Made by a program: the position numbers and the translations under genes. Under the pieces are notes generated by a model. That model did no database searches. It saw nothing but the letters and a program-made list of their open reading frames with translations, and was not told the origin of the DNA. Shown in pieces: positions 1 through 8,619 of a DNA stretch of 43,627 nt; within the stretch, counting starts at the first letter, position 1; each line of letters starts with the position of its first letter. The DNA lies in assembly GCA_910578035.1 (NCBI GenBank), contig CAJTOB010000024.1, forward strand, positions 1 to 43,627, given 5' to 3'. This DNA comes from an uncultured Muribaculaceae bacterium (lineage in GTDB: Bacteria > Bacteroidota > Bacteroidia > Bacteroidales > Muribaculaceae).

Positions 1-119
1 GCTACGCAGCTTGGTTTGTGTGGTTTGTGATTTGTCCTATGGCTGCGCTCGCCTATGGCGTGCTTGCCATAGGCTATTATTGTTGGCGCGGCTATGCCGC
101 TTTTTTGCCGCTACGCGGC
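1..119 (+). repeat. Mosaic palindromic element, copy 1
   Basis: Matches 3290-3408 at all but one base over 119 bp, in the same orientation, so polA lies between direct repeats. It holds a CCTATGG...CCATAGG hairpin (36-73), then two triloop hairpins (GCGGC-TAT-GCCGC and GCCGC-TAC-GCGGC) separated by a T run. It may extend upstream of the window. No open frame in it looks like a gene. Confidence 0.85.
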
Positions 120-275
120 ATTTTTGGGCAAACGGGCGTACGGGTTGGCGGGGCTGATGGGCAGGCAAGCCAATAACCCCACACAGCAGTAGGGCTGATG
201 GGCGGACAGGCTGTTGGGCACGCAAGCCAATAACCCCATACGGCGATAGGCGGACGAGCTGATGGGCGGTTTGGG
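120..275. repeat. Octamer-type G-rich repeat array
   Basis: A degenerate 8-base periodicity of GGGCKGNN type (GGGCTGAT, GGGCGGAC and variants). Embedded in it are two copies of a GCAAGCCAATAACCCC-type unit (about 169-191 and 223-247). These are the reverse complement of the tail of the GC-hairpin element at 3425-3494. The array ends just before the polA promoter. Confidence 0.65.
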
Positions 276-293
276 CTTTTTTGCGTATATTTG
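270..293 (+). promoter_or_regulatory. Probable polA promoter with ultra-short leader
   Basis: A perfect Bacteroidota -7 box (TATATTTG, matching TAnnTTTG) lies at 286-293 and ends five bases before the polA ATG at 299. A TTTG at 270-273 is only 12 bases upstream of the box, shorter than the usual spacing of about 20, so the -33 assignment is weak. Transcription would begin at or just before the start codon. Confidence 0.5.
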
Positions 294-298
294 CGGTT

Positions 299-3037
299 AT
301 GGAAGAGAAGAAACTTTTTTTGCTCGACGCCTATGCGTTGATATACAGGGCTTACTATGCGCTGATGCGCTCGCCCCGCACTACTTCGGCCGGAATGAAT
401 ACGTCGGCTATTTTCGGTTTTCTGCTCGCACTCGACGATGTGATGCGTAAGGAGAACCCGACACATATAGCCGTGTGCTTCGACCCGCCGCACGGACGCA
501 CTTTCCGCCATGAGCAATACCCTGAGTATAAGGCCGGACGCGACAAGCAGCCCGAGGACATTACTCTTGCCATTCCATATATAAAAGCTCTCCTGGCCGC
601 ATACCGCATACCGGCGCTCGAGGCAGAGGGCTACGAGGCCGACGACCTCATCGGCACGCTTTCGCGCCGCGCCGAGGCCGAGGGCTTCGTCACCTATATG
701 ATGACGCCCGACAAGGACTACGGACAGCTTGTGACAGACCGTGTTTTCATGTACCGTCCGGCTCTCAAGGGGCAGGGTTTCGAAATCCGCGGCCCGCAGC
801 AGGTGTGCGAGCGCTACGGCATTCAGACGCCCGCACAGGTTATCGATTTGCTTGCCCTCGAGGGCGATGCGTCTGACAACGTGCCCGGCTGCCCCGGCGT
901 GGGCGAGAAGACTGCCGTGAAGCTCATTCAGCAGTTTGGTTCGGTCGAAAACATGCTTGAGCACACCGCCGAAATCAAGGGCGCACTCCGCACCAAAATA
1001 GAAAGCAATATCGAGCAGATACGTATGTCGAAAGAGCTGGTGACAATCTGCACAGACGCCCCCGTGCCTTTCGACCCCGAGGCCCTGCTTCGCACCGAGC
1101 CCGACGTGCCGGCATTACTTGCGCTCTTCAAAGAACTTGAATTCAAGAGCTTTGCCGCAAAATTCACCTCGGCGGCCGAGCCTGAGCCTGTTGCAGTAAG
1201 CGCTGCACCGGCACCGGCGCCCGGCTCCATGGGCTCGCTTTTCGACATTCCTGAAGACGAGACGCCGACAGTGAAATACGAGGCTCCCTCCACCGCGGTG
1301 GAAGAGCTCGAATCGCCCGAAGAAATCAGCGGCTTCATAACTGCGGCTATCGCCGCGCGCGAGGTCGGCATAGCCCTTAATGCGGAAGGCGCCGAGGCCA
1401 TGACTGCGCAGCCCTGCGGCATAGCGCTCGCCTACGACAGCGAAGACGGAGGCCGCACGGCATATATACGATTCAGCGCCGACGCCGCGCGCCGCGCCGC
1501 TCAGGCCGAGCTGCTTGCGCCCCTCTTCGCCAGCCCGGCTGTGACGCTTGTCGGCGAGGATATAAAGCGTACAATGCTCGTTCTCAAGCGCATGAACATC
1601 GAGTTTGCCAGCGCGGGCTGGTTCGACACCGGCGTGGCCCACTATCTGTGCAATCCCGAAACCAAGCACGACACCGCGACCATCGCAATGGTATATCTCG
1701 GCTTTCACATCAGCGACGACGCCTCCTCTTCCCCTGCGGTTATGGGAGAGAGAGCGGCAGTATCGCTGCGCCTGCGCGCTCCCTTGCTCGCTGATTTGAG
1801 CGAGAAAGGGCATCTTAAACTATTTGAAGAGGTAGAGACTCCTATGGTGAGCGTTCTCGCCGGTATGGAATGGTGCGGCGCCCGCATAGATGTGGCTGAG
1901 TTGCAGCGCCTTTCCGGTGAGCTCAGCCGACGCCTTGCCGACCTCGAGCAGGAGGCATACAAGCTTGCCGGACGTCCGTTCAACGTAAGTTCGCCGCTTC
2001 AGGTAGGCACTATCCTATTCGAGGAAATGCAGATCGACCCCAAAGCCCGGCGCACCAAAAGCGGTGCATGGTCTACGGCCGAAGATGTGCTCGAAAAATA
2101 TGCGAAAGATGTGCCCCTGGTACGCCTCATACTCGATATACGCGCCCTGAAGAAGCTTCTGGCAACATATGTCGATTCTCTGCCTAAGCTTATCAATCCG
2201 CGCACCGGCAAGCTTCATACCACTTATAACCAGACGGCTACGGCAACAGGGCGCCTGTCGTCTACCAATCCCAACCTACAGAACATACCTATCCGCACCG
2301 CCGACGGCCGCGATATCCGCCGCGCCTTTGTGCCCGAGCCGGGCGACATCATGCTCTCGGCCGACTATTCGCAGATAGAGCTGCGTCTAATGGCCGATAT
2401 GAGCGGCGACGAGGAAATGATAGAGGCTTTCCTGTCGGGGGCCGACATTCACCGGGCTACTGCCGCCAAGATTTTTCACGAAAGCATTGAGGACGTCACC
2501 GACGACCAGCGCCGCAAGGCCAAAACGGCCAATTTCGGCATTATATACGGTATTTCGGCCTTCGGGCTGTCGGAACGCCTCGGCATACCGCGCGGCGAGG
2601 CCAAGGCGCTCATTGAGGGCTATCTGGCAACATATCCGAGAGTGGCCGAATATATGCAGCAGTCTATCGAAGATGCTCGGCGCGACGGCTTCGTAAGCAC
2701 CATAATGGGCCGTAAGCGCTATCTTCCCGACATTGCATCGCGCAGCGCCGCCGTGCGCGGCTATGCCGAGCGAAATGCCATCAACGCGCCTCTGCAGGGC
2801 TCGGCAGCCGACATCATCAAGGTTGCCATGGTGGCGGTCGACGCCGAGATTCGCCGTCGCGGCCTGCGTTCGCGTATGATTATGCAGGTGCACGACGAAT
2901 TGATTTTCAACGTTGTGCCCGAGGAGCTTGCCGAAATGCAGGAACTCGTGGTACGCCTCATGGAGAGCGCCTACAAGGGCCGCGTGCCAATGGAAGTATC
3001 AGCCGGCGCCGGCGCCAATTGGCTCGAAGCTCATTGA
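299..3037 (+). CDS. polA: DNA polymerase I
   Basis: Replication and repair polymerase of 912 residues, normal for the family. The N-terminal PIN-like 5'-3' exonuclease (about 1-290) is intact, with the LLDAYALIYRAYYA metal site, EADDLIGT, and the helix-hairpin-helix GDASDNVPGCPGVGEKTA. The polymerase domain has motif A (LSADYSQIELRL, about 685), motif B (KAKTANFGIIYG, about 740) and motif C (MQVHDELIF, about 861). The middle 3'-5' exonuclease-like domain (about 340-500) appears to lack its DEDD carboxylates: where Klenow has DTE this protein reads IALNAEG, and the later Asp positions read KRTM and GERAAV. Proofreading is therefore probably lost. The ATG at 299 was chosen over a TTG at 281 because it matches the family N-terminus and follows the -7 box. 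Confidence 0.97.
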   Translation: MEEKKLFLLDAYALIYRAYYALMRSPRTTSAGMNTSAIFGFLLALDDVMRKENPTHIAVCFDPPHGRTFRHEQYPEYKAGRDKQPEDITLAIPYIKALLAAYRIPALEAEGYEADDLIGTLSRRAEAEGFVTYMMTPDKDYGQLVTDRVFMYRPALKGQGFEIRGPQQVCERYGIQTPAQVIDLLALEGDASDNVPGCPGVGEKTAVKLIQQFGSVENMLEHTAEIKGALRTKIESNIEQIRMSKELVTICTDAPVPFDPEALLRTEPDVPALLALFKELEFKSFAAKFTSAAEPEPVAVSAAPAPAPGSMGSLFDIPEDETPTVKYEAPSTAVEELESPEEISGFITAAIAAREVGIALNAEGAEAMTAQPCGIALAYDSEDGGRTAYIRFSADAARRAAQAELLAPLFASPAVTLVGEDIKRTMLVLKRMNIEFASAGWFDTGVAHYLCNPETKHDTATIAMVYLGFHISDDASSSPAVMGERAAVSLRLRAPLLADLSEKGHLKLFEEVETPMVSVLAGMEWCGARIDVAELQRLSGELSRRLADLEQEAYKLAGRPFNVSSPLQVGTILFEEMQIDPKARRTKSGAWSTAEDVLEKYAKDVPLVRLILDIRALKKLLATYVDSLPKLINPRTGKLHTTYNQTATATGRLSSTNPNLQNIPIRTADGRDIRRAFVPEPGDIMLSADYSQIELRLMADMSGDEEMIEAFLSGADIHRATAAKIFHESIEDVTDDQRRKAKTANFGIIYGISAFGLSERLGIPRGEAKALIEGYLATYPRVAEYMQQSIEDARRDGFVSTIMGRKRYLPDIASRSAAVRGYAERNAINAPLQGSAADIIKVAMVAVDAEIRRRGLRSRMIMQVHDELIFNVVPEELAEMQELVVRLMESAYKGRVPMEVSAGAGANWLEAH

Positions 3038-3131
3038 TTTTTTTAGGGGCGAGGAGCGAGGTACGAGGGGCGAGTTTTTTTAGGGCTTAGGGTAGCCGCC
3101 ATGCGGCTTTTTGGGCTGGCGGGCTGACGAG
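3038..3131. repeat. Heptamer array GGNNCGA and short G-rich octamers after polA
   Basis: Directly after the polA stop come four heptamers of the GGNNCGA family (GGGGCGA, GGAGCGA, GGTACGA, GGGGCGA; about 3048-3075). A short GGGCTGGC/GGGCTGAC stretch of period 8 follows. The same heptamers recur at 16231-16497 and 36549-36576. No gene is visible. Confidence 0.7.
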
Positions 3132-3408
3132 CGACTAAGCCGCGGAGCGGCAAAAGAGCTGCGGAGCAGCGTTCAGAGTAATAGCCTATGGCAAGCGCGC
3201 CGGAAGGTGCGTGCAGCCATAGGGTTTCGAAGCCGACATCAATGATAATAAGCTGCGTAGCTGCGATATAATCCACATGATGTGTCGCAGCTACGCAGCT
3301 TGGTTTGTGTGGTTTGTGATTTGTCCTATGGCTGCGCTCGCCTACGGCGTGCTTGCCATAGGCTATTATTGTTGGCGCGGCTATGCCGCTTTTTTGCCGC
3401 TACGCGGC
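3132..3408. repeat. Head-to-head pair of the mosaic palindromic element (copies 2 and 3)
   Basis: Two copies of the ~120-bp element face each other. At the centre are perfect 17-base arms (3250-3266 and 3285-3301). Outward on each side come a CCTATGG...CCATAGG hairpin (3185-3223 and 3325-3362) and then GC-rich triloop hairpins (for example GCCGC-GGA-GCGGC and GCTGC-GGA-GCAGC on the left). The right half is the near-identical partner of 1-119. Plus-strand ORFs here only translate the repeat, and no protein family is recognisable. Confidence 0.85.
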
Positions 3409-3575
3409 TGTTTGGGCTGGCGGGCATGTTTTTTTGCGTCTGGAAGCTTGTTCTCGGCGGGCGCGCCGAACGCGCGCCCCTACTGCTGTGTGGGATTATT
3501 GGGCTGTCAGCCCAACAGCCTGTCCGCCCGTCTGCCCAGCAGCCCAGCAGCCCGTCTGCCCAATAGCCTAAAAGA
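3405..3575. repeat. GC-hairpin element copy A with flanking octamers
   Basis: Copy A of the ~65-bp element (3425-3494) starts CATGTTTTTTTGCG, has a GGGCGCG...CGCGCCC hairpin and ends near CTACTGCTGTGTGGG. Near-copies are at 30901-30961 and 43484-43550. It is followed by reverse-oriented octamers (GCCCAGCA, GCCCGTCT) that run into the 3' end of the TolC-like gene. No gene or T-tailed terminator is seen. Confidence 0.75.
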
Positions 3576-4871
3576 CTATTTATTGTAGAAGAGGAGGATG
3601 CGGGCGCGGAGGATTGCTTCGTATTTGGCCTGGACGGCCTCGGCGAGCGAGGTGGTGTAGTCTGAGCGCGTCTTTTCGTATTCGGTGGGGGTGGCGCGGC
3701 CGTTGTCGAATTTCACCTTCATTGCCTCGAAGGCGGCGCGGCTGCTTTCGACGGCAACTTCGGCAGCGTCGCGCTTCTTGTGTGCCGCCGTGGCCTGTGT
3801 ATAGGCCTGGACAATGGCCTTGTAGAGGCGCTGGCGACTGTCGTCGAGCTGCAGACGGGTGTTATGTGCCTGCACGTGAGCGCGGCGCACACTGTTGCGG
3901 GTGGAGAATGCATCGAAAATAGGAATCGAGAGCGAGAACCCAATCTGTTTGGCGAAATTATGGCGCATCTGCTGGCTGAATGTCTCGTTTTCGAAGCCCG
4001 ATGTGCGGTAGTAGTTCGTGCCCAGCCCGGCGCTGAACGACAGAGTAGGCATATATCCGGTCTTTGCGAGCGATACGTTCTTGTCGGCGGCTTCGGCCTC
4101 GAGGCGGCCGGCGCGCAGTGCGTGGTTGCGCTCGCTGGCGTTTGCCCATACCTCTTCGGGCGAGAGAAGAGGCATTTCGCTGTCGGCCAGAGGCTCGATG
4201 GCGAAACCGTCGGCGTCGGGCAGATTGAGCAGCTGGGCGAGGTCGAGGAGGGCTATGATGCTGTCGTTGGTGCAGTTGACGAGATTGAGCTCGTCCTGGC
4301 TCACCTGCGAGCGGGCCTCGTAGATGTCGAGTTCGGGTATTTTTCCGGCCTCGAGGAGTGTCTGGCGGCGAGCCAGTTCGGCAGTAGAAATGCTCAGGCG
4401 CTCACGGGCCACCTGCAGCAGCTCGCCGGCATACAAGGCCTGGAGATACTGGGTGATGACGTTGAGCGTCACATCGTCTTTGGCCGCTTCGGTCTGCTCC
4501 AGGAGGGCCTTGAGCGAGGCCTTGGCGTAGTCGAGACGACGGACACCGGCAAGACCCTGGAACACAGGCAGGGAGAGATTGGCGCCGACGGAGAACGACG
4601 ACGTATTGCGGTTGGCATATGTGTTTGCAGCCGTAAGACCGCGGCCGAAACTGAAACTCTGGCTGCCATAGCCGCCTATTGTAGGCAGAAAGCGGTCTTT
4701 GGCCTCGGTGACGCCCAGGCGCCCGTTTTCCTCCTGAAGCAGACGCGCCTGCACATTGATATTATGCGATATGGCATAGTTCACGCAGCTGTCGAGGCTC
4801 CATGTCTCGGCCGAAGCCACCGAAGCCGCCAGCAGACAGCCTGCTGCCAATATATGTTTTATAGTTGTCAT
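3576..4871 (-). CDS. TolC-family outer-membrane efflux protein
   Basis: A 431-residue outer-membrane channel for the exporter encoded upstream. The signal peptide is MTTIKHILAAGCLLAASVASA, with cleavage before ETWSLD. The body has the two related halves and long helices typical of TolC (for example VRRLDYAKASLKALLEQTEA and a later YTQATAAHKKRDAAEVAVES), and 'FDNGRATPTEYEKTRSDY' is a typical C-terminal helix motif of the family. The start at 4871 was chosen because it gives a clean signal peptide; an in-frame extension to 4922 does not. It is the last gene of a five-gene operon, 54 bp after the adaptor. The substrate is not evident. Confidence 0.92.
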   Translation of the reverse strand: MTTIKHILAAGCLLAASVASAETWSLDSCVNYAISHNINVQARLLQEENGRLGVTEAKDRFLPTIGGYGSQSFSFGRGLTAANTYANRNTSSFSVGANLSLPVFQGLAGVRRLDYAKASLKALLEQTEAAKDDVTLNVITQYLQALYAGELLQVARERLSISTAELARRQTLLEAGKIPELDIYEARSQVSQDELNLVNCTNDSIIALLDLAQLLNLPDADGFAIEPLADSEMPLLSPEEVWANASERNHALRAGRLEAEAADKNVSLAKTGYMPTLSFSAGLGTNYYRTSGFENETFSQQMRHNFAKQIGFSLSIPIFDAFSTRNSVRRAHVQAHNTRLQLDDSRQRLYKAIVQAYTQATAAHKKRDAAEVAVESSRAAFEAMKVKFDNGRATPTEYEKTRSDYTTSLAEAVQAKYEAILRARILLFYNK

Positions 4872-4925
4872 TCGATGCAGTATTATCTTAACTTTTTTAA
4901 ACTCAATACTTTCTACACCCACAAA
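4872..4925. repeat. AT-rich arm TTATCTTAACTTT
   Basis: This short gap between the adaptor and TolC genes contains TTATCTTAACTTT (4883-4895) followed by TTTAAACTC. The same core occurs at 6107, 20789 and 33884, at the latter two as one arm of a hairpin. Confidence 0.5.
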
Positions 4926-6020
4926 TTAAAGAACTTTATCGCCACGGAGGACGGCGGTGGAGTCGAGTCCGGCTTTCACCTCGAGTTTTATGCCGTCGCT
5001 CATGCCGCCGGTGAAGGCCCGGCGCTCGAACTTGGGTTCGGGCAGGCTGTCGGTCATTACGTAGACATAGGTGCTGTCGCCGACGAACTCAACCACACCC
5101 TCGGGCACAGTGAGCACGTTTTCGGCCTTTGCAAGGGTGACAGAGGCGTTGGCGCTGTAGCCGGCGCGAACGGCGTCGACATTGTCGAGCGTCAGCGCTG
5201 CCTTGATTTCGAAGGTGTTGGCGCCGCTGGTGTCGGTGCCCTTGGGAGCAATATACTCGATGATGGCCGTCGGAGTGCTTTCGGGGAGTGCGCCGATGGT
5301 TATTTCCATTGGCATGCCGACGTGGAGGAGTCCGACCTCGGTCTCGTCGACCTTGCCCTTGAATATGAGATTGTTCATATCGGCGATAGTAGCAATCGTG
5401 GTTCCGTCGTTAAAGGTATTCGCCTGAATTACAGATGAACCCACTTTCACGGGCACGTCGAGGACAAGACCCGTGATTGTAGCTCGCACGAGGGTGTTGC
5501 TCTCCTTGGCGTTATACTGGCTCACGCCCTCGCGGACGATACGGAAGGCGTCTTCGGCCGAAGCGAGCTCTTCTTTAGCGCGGTTATAGGTCTTTTCGGA
5601 GGTTTCGTATTCTTCGCGCGAAATCACTTTCTTGGCATAGAGGTCGGCGTCGCGGTCGAATTTCACTTTGGCATCGCGCAACTCTATCTCGGCAAGGTTG
5701 ACGCGGCCCTGGGCCGACGACAGCTGCGAAGCTTCGGGAATGACCTTGATGCGCGCTATGACGTCGCCGGCATTGACGCGGTCGCCGGCCTCGACCTCGA
5801 TTTCGGTGATGATGCCCGAAATCTGGGGCTTGATATCGATTTCGTCGCGCGGTTCAATCTTGCCGGTGAGCACTGTGGAGCGCTCGATGGTGGCGGTAGA
5901 TGGCTTCACGGTCTGATAGCTGTCTTTTTTGTCCTGAGAGTTGAGATAGAGGTAGATGAAAGTGCTCACGAAGAGAAGCGCGACAATCGTCCAGAGCAAA
6001 ATGCGAAAAACTTTTTTCAT
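4926..6020 (-). CDS. HlyD/MacA-type periplasmic adaptor subunit
   Basis: A 364-residue membrane-fusion protein bridging an inner-membrane MacB-type ABC transporter and a TolC channel. It has an N-terminal anchor (about 7-27, RILLWTIVALLFVSTFIYLYL), then a biotinyl-lipoyl-like half motif (IEPRDEIDIKPQISGIITEI, VEAGDRVNAGDVIARI). A coiled-coil hairpin at about 95-160 follows (LSSAQGRVNLAEIELRDAKV), then the second lipoyl half (ITGLVLDVPVKVGSSV) and beta-barrel domains. It lies between the two permeases and the tolC-like gene on the same strand, so assembly into one tripartite exporter is a safe inference. The closest named relative is MacA, but the substrate (macrolide, peptide, lipid or siderophore) cannot be read from sequence. 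Confidence 0.92.
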   Translation of the reverse strand: MKKVFRILLWTIVALLFVSTFIYLYLNSQDKKDSYQTVKPSTATIERSTVLTGKIEPRDEIDIKPQISGIITEIEVEAGDRVNAGDVIARIKVIPEASQLSSAQGRVNLAEIELRDAKVKFDRDADLYAKKVISREEYETSEKTYNRAKEELASAEDAFRIVREGVSQYNAKESNTLVRATITGLVLDVPVKVGSSVIQANTFNDGTTIATIADMNNLIFKGKVDETEVGLLHVGMPMEITIGALPESTPTAIIEYIAPKGTDTSGANTFEIKAALTLDNVDAVRAGYSANASVTLAKAENVLTVPEGVVEFVGDSTYVYVMTDSLPEPKFERRAFTGGMSDGIKLEVKAGLDSTAVLRGDKVL

Positions 6021-6144
6021 TATAGTTGAAGTGTTTGATTTTTAACTGTTTAAAGAGTTTAAAAAAGTCGAGAACGTTAAAAAGGAATGTTTCGGAGTCG
6101 AAACCATTATCTTAACTTTTTAAACCCATTACTTTTTAAACTTA
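6021..6144. repeat. AT-rich heptamer-like intergenic repeats within the efflux operon
   Basis: 124 bp between permease 2 and the adaptor gene. It contains TTATCTTAACTTT (6107-6119), tandem TTTTTAAAC-type units and, further left, partly complementary AAGAGTTTAAAAAAG. It may form a hairpin inside the operon mRNA. No ORF or -7 box is recognised. Confidence 0.5.
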
Positions 6145-7395
6145 TTACTTGTCTCTTAGAGCTTCGATAGGCTTGATGCGCATGGCCTTGATGGCCGGGA
6201 GAGTGCCGGCGGCGGTGCCGAGCACAAAGAATGCTCCTACCACAATCATGGCCGTTGCAAATGTAATCTGGAAGCCGGCTTTGCCGTTGATAGGGTCGAG
6301 GGTGGCTTCATCGGCCACACCCAGTACCAGAGCGGCGAAGCATACGCCCGCTATGCCGGCCACGAGAGTGAGAAGCACGCTCTCGGAGAGCACCTGCACG
6401 GTGATGTCGGAGGGTTTGGCCCCGATTGCGCGGCGGACGCCGAATTCGTGCGTGCGCTCCTTGACGATAATCCACATGATATTGCCTACGCCTATCACAC
6501 CGGCCATGAGCGAACCAAGGCCTACGAACAGAGCCAGAAGGCTTATGCCGAGGAAGAGGCCGGAAATCATCTCGAACATTTCGGAGGCGTCGAAGAATTC
6601 GACGGCGTGCTCGTCGTCGGGGTGTATGGCATGGGCACCGCGGAGGGTGCGGCGTATATACTGCGCATTATCAGACGGTTTGTGGCCTGGCGTGGAGGTA
6701 AACATGAAAGCGTCTACAGTATTGCCTCGGTTGAAAGCACGGCGCATGGTGCTGGAGGGGATGATGAAACTGTCGTCAACGCGCCCCATGATAGAGGCCT
6801 CGCCGCGCTGGCCCGCCACGCCGACTATCTTGAAATAGACATTGGCGAGGTTTACCGACTTGCCTATCGGCGACTCGGAACCGAACAGCTCGGTAGCCAT
6901 ATTGCGGCCTATGACGGCGACTTTGGTCGCGGAGGCCTCGTCGGAGTCGTTTATGAAGCGGCCTTCGTAGACTATAGGCTCCATGAGCGAGGTGTAGCTC
7001 TCTTCTACGCCGAGCACAGAGCCGCTTTTGCTCTTGTCGGCATAGGAGGCGTTGACCCACGAGCGGTACATCATGCTCGATTTGTCGATATACGGGGCTA
7101 CGCGGCGGATATTGTCTACGTCCTGCACGGTCATGGACCACGACGAGCCCTTGTTGAAGCCGCGGTAGGATATGCTGCGGTTATTGGCGAAGACGGCGCC
7201 CATGTTTGTGGCCAGACCGGCGAAATTTCGGCTCATGACGCCTTTGAAGCCCTGCGAGCCGCCCCAGAGCATGGCAAGCATGGCCGTGCCCCAGAAGATG
7301 CCGAAGGCGGTGAGGAATGTGCGTGTCTTGTTGCGTGCGAGAGTGGCCGTGATTTCGCGCCAGTTCTCAAGGTCGAAAATTGATGTCGATTTCAT
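6145..7395 (-). CDS. MacB-type ABC transporter permease (second)
   Basis: A 416-residue inner-membrane permease of the MacB/FtsX class. The layout is one N-terminal transmembrane helix (about 28-48, TFLTAFGIFWGTAMLAMLWG), a periplasmic MacB_PCD domain of about 220 residues, and three C-terminal helices (about 280-410). Between them is the cytoplasmic loop 'IVKERTHEFGVRRAIGAKPSDI' (part of it the family-typical ERTxEFGxRRAIGA). It lies 3 bp after the first permease gene. Two different permease genes next to a single ATPase gene suggest a heterodimer, unlike E. coli MacB, where ATPase and permease are fused. A 124-bp repeat-containing gap separates it from the adaptor gene. Confidence 0.93.
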   Translation of the reverse strand: MKSTSIFDLENWREITATLARNKTRTFLTAFGIFWGTAMLAMLWGGSQGFKGVMSRNFAGLATNMGAVFANNRSISYRGFNKGSSWSMTVQDVDNIRRVAPYIDKSSMMYRSWVNASYADKSKSGSVLGVEESYTSLMEPIVYEGRFINDSDEASATKVAVIGRNMATELFGSESPIGKSVNLANVYFKIVGVAGQRGEASIMGRVDDSFIIPSSTMRRAFNRGNTVDAFMFTSTPGHKPSDNAQYIRRTLRGAHAIHPDDEHAVEFFDASEMFEMISGLFLGISLLALFVGLGSLMAGVIGVGNIMWIIVKERTHEFGVRRAIGAKPSDITVQVLSESVLLTLVAGIAGVCFAALVLGVADEATLDPINGKAGFQITFATAMIVVGAFFVLGTAAGTLPAIKAMRIKPIEALRDK

Positions 7396-7398
7396 GGC

Positions 7399-8619
7399 TT
7401 ATTCGTCGCGGAGCGCTTCTACGGGTTTCACTTTGATTGCTTTGAGCGCCGGGAAGAGGCCTGCGATGGCACCGGCTATAATCAGGGCTACGGTTACTTC
7501 CACCGCTATCGATATATCGACAGTGGCATTCTTGAAGCCTTGCATGTCGCCGAGGACGGCGTTGAGGCCCTGGAGGGCGAGGGTGCCGACGACAATGCCG
7601 ATGTAGCCGAACAGAGAGGTCATAGCCACGCTTTCGGCCAGAATCTGCATGAGCACCGAGCGGGGCTTGGCGCCGATGGCGCGACGTATGCCTATCTCGT
7701 GGGTGCGCTCGCGAACCGACACGAACATGATGTTGCTCACGCCGACAATGCCCGTAAGGAGGGTGAATATGCCAATTATCCATACGGCCAGATTGAGGTA
7801 TCCCATGGCAGCCTGCCCGGAGAGGTAGCTGTTGAAGCGGTTCCATGACCAGAGTGCATTCCTGTCACTTGGGTTGAACTGATGCGCGCGGCCGAGAGTG
7901 GCGCGGAGAGCTGCCTCGGCGGCGTCGCCGTCGGCCTCTGTCCTGAGCCCGGTCACTTCGACGCTGATTTCGTATGCATCGTCGCTATTGCCTGTCACGG
8001 CCTTGTATGCCGAATAGGGCACCATGGTGGTGGAGCGCCAGCGGTGGTCGTAGACGCCTACAATGGTCCATGCCAGGCCCATGCACTGCACGGTGCGGCC
8101 TACGGCCACAGAGTCGCTGTCGAAGAGCAGACGCGCGTTTTTTGCCGACATCACCATGGTGCGGCGCGCGTCTCTGATATCGGCGTCGTTGATGAAGCGG
8201 CCATATTTCATTTCATAGTTACCGGTTTCGCGGGCTCTCGGATATACGGCCTCGAAGCCGCCGCTTACTACGTCTTTCGCGGTCGTAATCTTTGCCGAAT
8301 CGACACTGGCGCGGGCCGAGGCGTCGGTGACTAACCCGCGGTTGTCGTGCTTGAGGGCATCGATATCGCTGCTTTTGAGGGTGATACGGCGGCCCTTGGG
8401 GTATCCCTTGTAAGGCATCGAAGTCATGCCCTGCCAGAACTGAATAGAGTTGCTTTCGCTGTCGGTCCACTCGTCTTCGAAGGAATTGCGCACGCCGCGG
8501 CTTGCTCCGAGCAGCACTATGAGCATGAAAATGCCCCAGGACACCGACACGCCTGTGAGAATGGTGCGCAGGCGGTTGTTGCTCAGAGTCTGTGTTATTT
8601 CGCGTATGAGGTCAAGCAT
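7399..8619 (-). CDS. MacB-type ABC transporter permease (first)
   Basis: A 406-residue permease with the same architecture as its neighbour: an N-terminal helix (LRTILTGVSVSWGIFMLIVL), a periplasmic MacB_PCD region, then three helices with the coupling loop VRERTHEIGIRRAIGAKP. Its first codons overlap the end of the ATPase gene by 8 bp, which supports translational coupling. It and the second permease are clearly paralogous but diverged in the periplasmic domain, as expected for two halves of a heterodimer. The substrate is unknown; the family exports antibiotics, peptides and lipoproteins. Confidence 0.93.
   Translation of the reverse strand: MLDLIREITQTLSNNRLRTILTGVSVSWGIFMLIVLLGASRGVRNSFEDEWTDSESNSIQFWQGMTSMPYKGYPKGRRITLKSSDIDALKHDNRGLVTDASARASVDSAKITTAKDVVSGGFEAVYPRARETGNYEMKYGRFINDADIRDARRTMVMSAKNARLLFDSDSVAVGRTVQCMGLAWTIVGVYDHRWRSTTMVPYSAYKAVTGNSDDAYEISVEVTGLRTEADGDAAEAALRATLGRAHQFNPSDRNALWSWNRFNSYLSGQAAMGYLNLAVWIIGIFTLLTGIVGVSNIMFVSVRERTHEIGIRRAIGAKPRSVLMQILAESVAMTSLFGYIGIVVGTLALQGLNAVLGDMQGFKNATVDISIAVEVTVALIIAGAIAGLFPALKAIKVKPVEALRDE

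Noticed and set aside
92..964. A 290-codon minus-strand ORF
   Set aside because: It is antisense to the start of polA and to the repeat upstream, with no family resemblance.
1..3408. polA carried on a composite transposon
   Set aside because: The flanking direct repeats are hairpin elements without an open transposase, and no target-site duplication can be seen.
3277..3588. ORFs of about 100 codons over the repeat cluster
   Set aside because: They translate the mosaic and octamer repeats only. The start, frame and length follow the repeat, not a gene.
3780..5438. A 552-codon plus-strand ORF
   Set aside because: It is antisense to the TolC-like and adaptor genes, spans their intergenic gap and shows no domain. 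Long antisense frames are expected at this GC content.
6448..7383. A 311-codon plus-strand ORF
   Set aside because: Antisense to a permease gene with clear MacB features.
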